From an uncultured Ruminococcus sp. (GTDB taxonomy: Bacteria > Bacillota > Clostridia > Oscillospirales > Ruminococcaceae): a stretch of 44,508 bases of DNA. The notes under the pieces were generated by a model. The model had not been told where the DNA came from, made no database searches, and was given only the letters and a program-made list of their open reading frames with translations. A program made the translations under genes and the position numbers. Shown piece by piece: positions 24,389 to 31,045 of the stretch. The DNA lies in the NCBI GenBank assembly GCA_902762785.1, contig CACWPL010000025.1, positions 1 through 44,508 on the forward strand, in the 5' to 3' direction. The number at the start of each line of letters is the position of its first letter. The stretch's first letter is position 1.

Positions 24389-25177
24389 TCAGTCCGCACG
24401 GACGATGATGACCTGCGTGGTCGTGGCGTAGCCCTGGGAGAAGTCGACGTTCTTGAGGCGCTCCTCCGTCACGGACATGCCGGCCACGCCGACGTCCGCC
24501 TTGCCGGAATCCACGGCAGCGATGATGGAATCGAAGGCCATGTCCTCGATGACCAGCTCCATGCCGAGCTTGTCACAGACGGCCTGCATCATGTCGGGGT
24601 CGATGCCGACCACGGCATCGCCGGACTTGCTCTCATAGGGCGGGAACTCGGCGTTCGTCGCCATGATGAGCTTGCCGGTGCGCTCGACATCGGGGTCGGG
24701 CGTGTAGGAGACGCTGTCCGCGGTATCGCCGACCCAGTGGGAGACGATCTCGTCGAGGGTGCCGTCGGCCTTGAGCTCGTCGAGCGCCTTGTCGATCTTG
24801 TCGCCGAGCTCGCTGTTGCCCTTCTTGTAGGCGATCGCGTACTCCTCGACGGCGAACGGGTCGTCCAGGATCTGGAGACCGGCGTTCTTGGAGACGAAGA
24901 CATTGGCCGGCTCGCTGTCGATGATGACGGCGTCGGCCTTGCCCTGGAGCAGCGCCTGCACGGCGTCCGCGCCCTTGTTGTAGCCCTCGACGGTCGCGCC
25001 CTCGATGTCGCCGGCGAAGATGTAGCCGGTGGTGCCGAGCTGGCAGGCGATGGTCTTGCCGGTGAGGTCATCGGCGGTGTGTACGGTGTTGGCCGGGACG
25101 CCGGCGCATCCGGTCATCGCGGCGATCATCAGTCCGGCAGCGGCGAGCGCGGCCTTGCGTCCAAAGTGTTTCATCAT
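24389..25177 (-). CDS. Circularly permuted amino-acid ABC binding lipoprotein (SBP family 3)
   Basis: 262 residues. A lipoprotein signal (hydrophobic core, then AAMTGC, Cys about residue 24) precedes the part DDLTGKTIACQLGTTGYIF ... ALLQGKADAVIIDS ... YAIAYKKGNSEL ... LDELKADGTLDEIVSHWVG, which in ordinary family-3 proteins is the second half. After a 15-residue linker (DTADSVSYTPDPDVE) comes KLIMATNAEFPPYE ... VGIDPDMMQAVCDKLG ... GKADVGVAGMSVTEERLKNV, which is ordinarily the first half, ending QVIIVRAD, exactly where the ordinary protein crosses into lobe 2. So the order is swapped, with new ends at a hinge strand. ATG 25177 has AAAGGGA upstream at 6 bases. Specific amino acid unknown. Confidence 0.88.
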   Translation of the reverse strand: MMKHFGRKAALAAAGLMIAAMTGCAGVPANTVHTADDLTGKTIACQLGTTGYIFAGDIEGATVEGYNKGADAVQALLQGKADAVIIDSEPANVFVSKNAGLQILDDPFAVEEYAIAYKKGNSELGDKIDKALDELKADGTLDEIVSHWVGDTADSVSYTPDPDVERTGKLIMATNAEFPPYESKSGDAVVGIDPDMMQAVCDKLGMELVIEDMAFDSIIAAVDSGKADVGVAGMSVTEERLKNVDFSQGYATTTQVIIVRAD

Positions 25178-25230
25178 GTTCATTCCCTTTCATGTGCGTG
25201 ACCCATGCCGGAGGACAGGGCCCTTGGATG

Positions 25231-25470
25231 TTTGATAGACAGTCTCTCCCTAGAGAGACGCAGTCTGTCAAAAAAGTCGTTTTTCTAGGCGGCTTCTCCC
25301 CACCCCCCCTGCCCCCCGCCCCCAGGGGCGGGGGGGGAAAATGGCGGCGCTGCGCGCCGCCGCCGCTTTTCCGCCGCCTTACGGCGGCGGTATCAACAAG
25401 CGTCAAATAGTAAAAGTGAGGTTTTTCGACAAGCTGAGTCTCTCCCTAGAGAGACGATACATCTATCATT
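25231..25470. repeat. MITE-like element with imperfect inverted ends and GC-rich hairpins
   Basis: About 45-bp ends (left from 25231, right to about 25470) are imperfect inverted copies: each contains the 18-bp palindrome GTCTCTCCCTAGAGAGAC (25242-25259 and 25438-25455) and a nearby CTGTC/GACAA plus A/T run. Between them are a long C/G hairpin (CCCCCGCCCC/GGGGCGGGGG, about 25312-25338), a GGCGGCG/CGCCGCC block and CCGCCGCC/GGCGGCGG (25371-25390). No frame is convincing. It lies between the binding-protein gene and its promoter, so it is transcribed as part of that leader. Confidence 0.6.
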
Positions 25471-25496
25471 ATAGCGGATGGACGCCGAAAATGCAA
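25468..25496 (-). promoter_or_regulatory. Promoter of the ABC transporter operon
   Basis: Minus strand: TTGCAT (25496-25491), 17-bp spacer, TATAAT (25473-25468). Start near 25461; the leader to the binding-protein ATG is about 285 nt and contains the whole hairpin-rich element. Confidence 0.65.
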
Positions 25497-25578
25497 GTAA
25501 GAACGCCGTTTTTGGCATACAGAGGCTCGTTTTTTAGAGGATGTGTCAAAAAATGATGGTCAAACTATCAAAAAACGT

Positions 25579-25617
25579 GTCAAACTGTTTGACATTTCCC
25601 GCTGCACATGTTATAAT
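25579..25617 (+). promoter_or_regulatory. Promoter and overlapping operator of the ADP-ribosylglycohydrolase gene
   Basis: TTGACA (25589-25594), 17-bp spacer, TATAAT (25612-25617). A perfect palindrome GTCAAACTGTTTGAC (25579-25593) covers the -35 box, and further GTCAAA half-sites lie upstream (near 25548 and 25559). A repressor bound here would exclude polymerase. Its identity is not evident; no regulator gene is adjacent. Confidence 0.7.
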
Positions 25618-25727
25618 AAAGGTAGCTGCCCATCTATGCGGACGGGCGCGGCACGGCCTGCCTCAGCGGCCAAGACAGAGAAGAGAGAAAAAGAAACGAG
25701 AACGACAAAGCGAAAGGAAGATCATAC

Positions 25728-26771
25728 ATGAGATTTGTCAAGAAATACGAGGACCGCTGCATCGCCTGCCTGGTCGGCGGCGCGGCGGGGGATGCGCTCG
25801 GCTATGCGGTCGAGTTCATGACGAACAAGCAGATCCAGGAGCAGTATGGCCCCGGCGGCATCCGGCGCTTCGAGCTGAGGGACGGCGTCGCGCGTGTCTC
25901 GGACGACACGCAGATGACCCTCTTCACGGCCGAGGGCATGATCCTCTCCAAGGGCGACTGCATCCAGGACTACATCGACGCCATCCGCCGGGAGTACCTC
26001 TGGTGGTTCATCACCCAGACGGAGAACTGGCCGGTCGGGGACAGCATCACGCAGGCGTCCTTCCTGATGCGCGAGCCGGAGCTCTACGCGAGCCGTGCGC
26101 CCGGGACGACCTGCATGGGCGCCCTCTCCACCGGCGGACGCGGCAGCGTGGCGGAGCCGGTCAACAACAGCAAGGGCTGCGGCGGCGTGATGCGCGTCGC
26201 GCCCATCGGCCTGTTCCTGACCACGGACGTATTCTCCGCGGAGAAGATCGTCCAGCTCGGCGCCGAGGCGGCCGCCCTCACCCATGGGAATCCCCTCGGA
26301 TGGCTCCCGGCCGCCGCTTTGGTCCACATGATCCGCGTGCTCTCGCAGGAGGATGCGGACGTGTTCGAGGCCGTCAAGGACGCCGTCGCGATGCTGCGGA
26401 TCGTCTATCCGAACGTCAAGGAGCGCGAGACGCTCGAGGCACTGCTCGCCAAGGCCATCACGCTCTACCGCAACGGCACCGGCCCCGCACGCGCCATCCC
26501 GCAGCTCGGCGAGGGATGGGTCGGCGACGAGGCACTGGCCATCGCTGTTTACTGCGCACTGCGCTATGAGGCACACTTCGACCGCGCCATCATCGCGGCC
26601 GTCAACCACGACGGCGACAGCGACTCGACCGGCGCCATCGTCGGCAACATCCTCGGCGCTCGCCTCGGCCGCACCGGCATCCCCACGCGCTTTTGCAATA
26701 AGCTCGAGCTGAAGGGCCTGATGGAGACCCTCGGCACCGCCCTCGCCGCCGACCCGCCCACACCACAGTGA
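25728..26771 (+). CDS. ADP-ribosylglycohydrolase family protein
   Basis: 347 residues. Members of the DraG/ARH family remove ADP-ribose from proteins or nucleic acids using two metal ions. Metal ligands fit: LVGGAAGDALGYAVEF, SDDTQMTLFTAEG (the Asp-Asp pair), NNSKGCGGVMRVAPIGL, and NHDGDSDSTGAIVGNILGA near residues 287-305. The long leader (about 100 nt) and the operator over its promoter suggest tight control. No ADP-ribosyltransferase partner gene is seen nearby, so it may act on free or host-type ADP-ribosyl adducts; target unknown. Confidence 0.92.
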   Translation: MRFVKKYEDRCIACLVGGAAGDALGYAVEFMTNKQIQEQYGPGGIRRFELRDGVARVSDDTQMTLFTAEGMILSKGDCIQDYIDAIRREYLWWFITQTENWPVGDSITQASFLMREPELYASRAPGTTCMGALSTGGRGSVAEPVNNSKGCGGVMRVAPIGLFLTTDVFSAEKIVQLGAEAAALTHGNPLGWLPAAALVHMIRVLSQEDADVFEAVKDAVAMLRIVYPNVKERETLEALLAKAITLYRNGTGPARAIPQLGEGWVGDEALAIAVYCALRYEAHFDRAIIAAVNHDGDSDSTGAIVGNILGARLGRTGIPTRFCNKLELKGLMETLGTALAADPPTPQ

Positions 26772-26834
26772 CCGTTGGGACGAGGCGCATGACATCATAT
26801 ACCAGCATTATAATAGTATAGGAGGAACAGCACC

Positions 26835-29603
26835 ATGAAACGAACGCTCGACAGAGACCACTACCTTGCCACGGCTGCGCGTGCCGCCGCCGACGGCATC
26901 GTCATGCTCAAGAACGACAACGACACGCTCCCGCTGCCTCCTGACAAGGAGGTCGCCGTGTTCGGCCGCATCCAGCTCCACTACTACAAGAGCGGCACCG
27001 GCTCCGGCGGCATGGTCAACGTCTCCAAGGTGACGGGTATCCTCGACGGGCTCCTCGAGGCGGGCGTGCGCGTCAATGAGCGCCTGCTGTCCGTGTACCG
27101 CGAATGGGACGAGGCGCATCCCTACGACCTCGGCAGCGGATGGGGCGGCGAGCCCTGGTCCCAGGCCGAGATGCCGCTCGAGGAGGACCTCGTCCGCGAG
27201 ACGGCCGCCGTCTGCGACACGGCCATCGTCATCATCGGCCGCACCGCCGGCGAGGAGCAGGACAACCGCATGACCCCCGGCTCCTACCTCCTCACGGACG
27301 AGGAGCGCGAGATGCTCCGCCTGACGCGGCAGCATTTCTGCCGTGTTGCCGTCCTCCTGAACGTCGGCAACATCATCGACATGCATTTCGTGGACGAGTT
27401 CTCGCCGGACGCCGTGCTCTATGTTTGGCAGGGCGGCATGACCGGCGGCACGGGCGCGGCCATGGTGCTCACCGGCGCGGTCTCTCCGAGCGGCAAGCTC
27501 CCGGACACCATCGCCTACGAGATCGAGGACTATCCCTCTCACCCCTACTTCGGCGGCAAGACGTCCAACTGCTACACCGAGGACATCTACGTCGGCTACC
27601 GCTGGTTCGAGACCTTCGCGAAGGACCGCGTGCGCTATCCCTTCGGCTTCGGCCTGTCGTATACGCAGTTCTCCGTCACCTGCGGCAAGGCGGCGTACAG
27701 CGAGAAGGACGGCCAGATCCTCCTTCCGGTCACGGTCATGAACATCGGTGCCCGTCCCGGCCGCGAGGTCGTGCAGATCTACTGCGAGGCGCCCCAGGGC
27801 AAGCTCGGCAAGCCCGCCCGCGTCCTGACCGCCTTCGACAAGACCGACACGCTCACGCCCGGTCTCGCCCAGACCCTTCACCTCCCGCTCGTGCCGCCCG
27901 TGTCCTATGACGACAGCGGCGTGACGGGGCATCCCGCCTCGAACGTGCTCGAGGCAGGGGAGTACAGGTTCTACGTCGGCACGGACGTGCGCAGCGCGGC
28001 CTATGCCGTCAGCATCGACATCTCCCACACCGTCCCGGGGCCGCAGTTCCGCCATGCGCTCATGCCGGTCGAGGCGTTCGAGCGCGTCCGTCCGCAGGCA
28101 GACGGCGAGAGCTATGTGCCCGTGATGGAGGACGTGCCGCTGATGCAGTACGATGAGGCACAGCGCCGACTCGACGCCCTCCCGGAGGCACTGCCCGACC
28201 CCGGCAAGCCCAGTGTCCTGCGCGACGTCTATGAGGGACGGACGACCCTCGAGGCCTTCGTCGGCCAGCTCCCGGACGAGGCACTGTGTGCGCTCGTGCG
28301 CGGCGAGGGCATGGGCTCTCCGCGCGTCACGGCCGGGACGGCATCGGCGTTCGGCGGTGTGACCGACCAGCTCCAGCAGACCTATGGCATCCCGGCGGCG
28401 TGCTGCTCGGACGGTCCCTCCGGCATGCGGCTCGACTGCGGCACCAAGGCGTTCAGTCTCCCGAACGGCACCATGCTCGCCGCGACCTTCGACCGTGCGC
28501 TCCTCACGGAGCTGTACACGGACGTCGGCCTGGAGATGGCCGCGAACGATGTGGACTGCCTCCTCGGCCCCGGCATGAACATCCACCGTCATCCGCTGAA
28601 CGGACGTAATTTCGAGTATTTCTCCGAGGACCCACTGCTGACAGGCGCGATGGCCGCCGCGGAGCTGCGCGGTCTCCATGCGGTCGGCGTCGAGGGCACG
28701 GTCAAGCATTGCTGCGGCAACGAGCAGGAGACGGGGCGGCATTTCCTGAATTCCGTCATCTCCGAGCGTGCCGTGCGCGAGATCTACCTGCGCCCCTTCG
28801 AGATCGCGGTCAAGGAGGGCGGCGCGAAGTCCATTATGACGACCTACGGCGCCGTCAACGGCGTCTGGACGTGCGGCCACTATGACCTTTGCACCGAGAT
28901 CATCCGCAGGGAATGGGGCTTCGACGGCTTCCTCATGACGGACTGGTGGGCGAATATCAACCTGCGCGGCCAGGCGCCCGACAAGACCCGCCTCTCCGCG
29001 ATGGTGCGCGCGCAGAACGATGTCTACATGGTCTGTGCCGACTGTGCCGATCATGACGACGACCTCGCGGCCTCCCTCGCCGACGGCACCCTCACCCGTG
29101 CCGAGCTCCAGCGCAGCGCCATGAACATCTGCCGCTTCCTCCTGCACACGAACGCCATGCGTCGTCTCTGCGGCGAGGACACCCGCCCGGAGATCCTGCA
29201 CCTCCCGCCTGAGGAGACCACCGGGAGCGCCCCGGTCGACAAGTTCCTGCTCGAGGGGGATGGGGAGGTCGATCTCTCCCAGATCCCCACGGCGCGCGGC
29301 ACGAGCTATCCCTTCATGATGCAGGTGGAGACGCCCGGATGGTACCGCGTGACCCTCACGGCCTCGAGCACCCAGAGCGAGCTCGCGCAGATCCCCGTGA
29401 CGATCTTCTGCATGGGCACGGCCAGCGGCACCTTCACCTGGAACGGCACCGGCGGCGCGCCTGTCTCGTACACGGCCACGATCCCGCTGTTCTCGCGGTT
29501 CTCGACCATGCGGCTCTTCTTCGCGCAGAGCGGCCTCGATATGCAGTCCATCCGCTTCGAGCGTGAGGACCGTCCCATCGACATGTCCGAGCTCAATGAA
29601 TGA
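26835..29603 (+). CDS. Glycoside hydrolase family 3 beta-glucosidase with reversed domain order
   Basis: 922 residues, no signal peptide, so probably cytosolic. The domain normally at the C-terminus comes first (about 1-300: AADGIVMLKNDNDTLPL, VAVFGRIQ, VIIGRTAGEEQDN, GVSPSGKLPDT-type region, YPFGFGLSYTQF), then a fibronectin-like domain (about 300-420), then the catalytic barrel (about 500-760: CSDGPSGMRLD, GPGMNIHRHPLNGRNFEYF, VKHCCGNEQE, IMTTYGAVNG). The nucleophile Asp is in GFLMTDWWAN (about residue 703). A further beta domain of about 130 residues ends the protein. This order is known for Ruminococcus albus and Butyrivibrio beta-glucosidases. Preceded by TATAAT at 26810 and AGGAGG; the -35 is weak. 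Sugar specificity not certain. Confidence 0.93.
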   Translation: MKRTLDRDHYLATAARAAADGIVMLKNDNDTLPLPPDKEVAVFGRIQLHYYKSGTGSGGMVNVSKVTGILDGLLEAGVRVNERLLSVYREWDEAHPYDLGSGWGGEPWSQAEMPLEEDLVRETAAVCDTAIVIIGRTAGEEQDNRMTPGSYLLTDEEREMLRLTRQHFCRVAVLLNVGNIIDMHFVDEFSPDAVLYVWQGGMTGGTGAAMVLTGAVSPSGKLPDTIAYEIEDYPSHPYFGGKTSNCYTEDIYVGYRWFETFAKDRVRYPFGFGLSYTQFSVTCGKAAYSEKDGQILLPVTVMNIGARPGREVVQIYCEAPQGKLGKPARVLTAFDKTDTLTPGLAQTLHLPLVPPVSYDDSGVTGHPASNVLEAGEYRFYVGTDVRSAAYAVSIDISHTVPGPQFRHALMPVEAFERVRPQADGESYVPVMEDVPLMQYDEAQRRLDALPEALPDPGKPSVLRDVYEGRTTLEAFVGQLPDEALCALVRGEGMGSPRVTAGTASAFGGVTDQLQQTYGIPAACCSDGPSGMRLDCGTKAFSLPNGTMLAATFDRALLTELYTDVGLEMAANDVDCLLGPGMNIHRHPLNGRNFEYFSEDPLLTGAMAAAELRGLHAVGVEGTVKHCCGNEQETGRHFLNSVISERAVREIYLRPFEIAVKEGGAKSIMTTYGAVNGVWTCGHYDLCTEIIRREWGFDGFLMTDWWANINLRGQAPDKTRLSAMVRAQNDVYMVCADCADHDDDLAASLADGTLTRAELQRSAMNICRFLLHTNAMRRLCGEDTRPEILHLPPEETTGSAPVDKFLLEGDGEVDLSQIPTARGTSYPFMMQVETPGWYRVTLTASSTQSELAQIPVTIFCMGTASGTFTWNGTGGAPVSYTATIPLFSRFSTMRLFFAQSGLDMQSIRFEREDRPIDMSELNE

Positions 29604-29611
29604 ATGAGACA

Positions 29612-29645
29612 CCGCCCCTGTTCGCGCAGGGGCGGACTTTTAGTT
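29612..29645 (+). terminator. Terminator after the GH3 gene
   Basis: Stem CCGCCCCTG/CAGGGGCGG (29612-29620 with 29627-29635), then ACTTTTAG. Confidence 0.75.
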
Positions 29646-29735
29646 TGCGTTTTGTATACATTTTGTGCACGTAGCTTAATTTGAAGTCTTTCAATTGTCT
29701 AAAAGGCCGAAATATTATTTTTTTTAGCCAAAAGC

Positions 29736-29800
29736 TTGACAAATCGAATGTACTATGGTAAAATAAAGTAAAGCGATTTAAGTTACACTTAAGTTGCACT
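29736..29800 (+). promoter_or_regulatory. Promoter and tandem operator-like repeats of the two-gene unit
   Basis: TTGACA (29736-29741), 17-bp spacer, TAAAAT (29759-29764). Just after the start point are two direct copies of TTAAGTTRCACT at 29778-29789 and 29789-29800, offset by 11 bp (one helical turn), a layout suited to a cooperatively bound regulator. The 100 bases before the promoter are A/T-rich, unlike neighbouring genes. Confidence 0.65.
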
Positions 29801-29822
29801 GAGCATAAAGGAGGAATACACA

Positions 29823-30353
29823 ATGGAAACTAAAAAAGAGATAGCCACGTTCGACTTCAACTTGAAGGTCCACCTCTATCTTACGGAGGCCGGAGAGTAT
29901 CGAGCGGAGCTTGAGGTGCCCAAGGGAGAACTTGCCCTGTCCGGGGCGGAGCTGCAAAAGCCGCTCGCGGGATTCCTGGAGGCGCCGCCTCCACCGACCC
30001 CGATGAGTGGCAGAATCGGAGTGTGCCTGTACATCCTCGGGAAGGTCAAGGAGCTCGCCGGTGATGACCCCGGTCGGCTTGCAGAGAAGCTGGAGACCAA
30101 CGAGCTGTCCTGGAGGACGATGATGCAAACGGCTTTTCACTGTGCTGAAAAGAAGTTCGGGACGACATACTCGTCTTGCCAGGATAAGCTATGTCGACAG
30201 CTTGGGATTCACGTCAATTCATGGGACCAGCTGCTCCAACAGTACTTGGTTGAGAAAGATGGCTCGAGAATCAAGGACCTGCTGATGAAAAACGTCCCCA
30301 ACACCCCTTCGCGTGAAGAGGACATCCGGCAGATCAACGCATTCTTTAATTGA
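29823..30353 (+). CDS. Hypothetical protein of a lower-GC two-gene unit
   Basis: 176 residues, not recognised. The first 60 residues look beta-rich (TKKEIATFDFNLKVHLYL, EYRAELEVPKGELALSG), followed by a Pro stretch (APPPPTP), then a mainly helical part (LAEKLETNELSWRTMMQTAF, DKLCRQLGIHVNSWDQLL) that could be a DNA-binding or protein-binding bundle, and NTPSREEDIRQINAFF at the end. No signal peptide or membrane span. Its base composition is clearly lower in G+C than the genes around it, consistent with transfer. AAAGGAGG lies 6 bases before the ATG. The second gene starts 15 bases after its stop. Confidence 0.6.
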   Translation: METKKEIATFDFNLKVHLYLTEAGEYRAELEVPKGELALSGAELQKPLAGFLEAPPPPTPMSGRIGVCLYILGKVKELAGDDPGRLAEKLETNELSWRTMMQTAFHCAEKKFGTTYSSCQDKLCRQLGIHVNSWDQLLQQYLVEKDGSRIKDLLMKNVPNTPSREEDIRQINAFFN

Positions 30354-30367
30354 AAGGAGATATGATC

Positions 30368-30742
30368 ATGATACATACACTGAACAATCAAGAGGTGGCC
30401 TACGGGTACATCCAAAACACTAACGTTTTCCCTCCAAGCACCTTCCCGTGTGGCAAGGCGTTCGCGGGGGTCACATTTCACTACGCCAGCGGCTCTGTCG
30501 TGTCGTATGCCACGCATAATAAAGGACCGGTACACATGCATAATAGCGTGCCCGGCAGACTGGACGGCTTGACTGCGGGCTTTTCTGACCCTGGTTTTGT
30601 AGCCCGCGGCTCCCGCGTTGTTGATGTCTGGTATGATCCGAAGACCAATGTCGTCCACATCGAGGAGATCGCTCCTAATGGGAATGTAGACCCGGAAATC
30701 TATCGTTCGATCCAGAAGCGTCTGGAAGACGGAACGCTCTGA
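30368..30742 (+). CDS. Hypothetical protein, second gene of the lower-GC unit
   Basis: 124 residues, not recognised. Start: AAAGGAG (30353-30359) lies 8 bases before the ATG at 30368, whereas ATG 30362 is too close and the TTG at 30350 lies upstream of it. The protein is rich in aromatic, Gly and His residues (NTNVFPPSTFPCGKAFAG, ATHNKGPVHMHNSVPG, RGSRVVDVWYDPKTN) and predicted beta, with a helical end (DPEIYRSIQKRLEDG). It reads like a small enzyme-like or toxin-like beta domain, but no catalytic pattern can be named. Co-transcribed with the preceding gene and closed by a strong terminator, so the pair is a self-contained unit. Confidence 0.55.
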   Translation: MIHTLNNQEVAYGYIQNTNVFPPSTFPCGKAFAGVTFHYASGSVVSYATHNKGPVHMHNSVPGRLDGLTAGFSDPGFVARGSRVVDVWYDPKTNVVHIEEIAPNGNVDPEIYRSIQKRLEDGTL

Positions 30743-30753
30743 TCTGGCACAAG

Positions 30754-30789
30754 GACAGATACCTCTTGCGAGGTATCTGTCTTTTCTTT
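30754..30789 (+). terminator. Terminator of the two-gene unit
   Basis: Perfect 12-bp stem GACAGATACCTC/GAGGTATCTGTC, loop TTGC, then TTTTCTTT. To its right (30790-30910) there is only a GATGATAG/CTATCATC inverted repeat (30843-30864) and no gene. Confidence 0.93.
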
Positions 30790-30910
30790 ATGTGACAGTC
30801 TCCTGTGTACCTGTTCCACGCAGGGGCGGCGTTTTTGGAAGAGATGATAGCCATACTATCATCCAGAGATACGCGCAAATTATGAAATAGAAAGAATTTT
30901 GATAAAACAC

Positions 30911-30938
30911 TTGACAAATTCAGAGGAATGTGTATAAT
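30911..30938 (+). promoter_or_regulatory. Promoter of the rhamnogalacturonan lyase gene
   Basis: TTGACA (30911-30916), 16-bp spacer, TATAAT (30933-30938). The leader of about 100 nt holds a palindrome GCATAATTATGC (about 30964-30975); the nearby inverted repeat at 30843-30864 may be an operator. Confidence 0.75.
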
Positions 30939-31045
30939 AGAAAGTAGATAGATATACAGTCCGCATAATTATGCGCGGATATTCCACGACAGTGGGGGAA
31001 CGATCCAAGACAAGTATTTGAAACAGAAATGGAGAGGGTATGCGT

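Noticed and set aside
26808-29612. A 934-codon open frame antisense to the GH3 gene
   Set aside because: Low-complexity Arg/Ala/Val/Glu composition typical of an antisense shadow; the GH3 protein on the plus strand is unmistakable.
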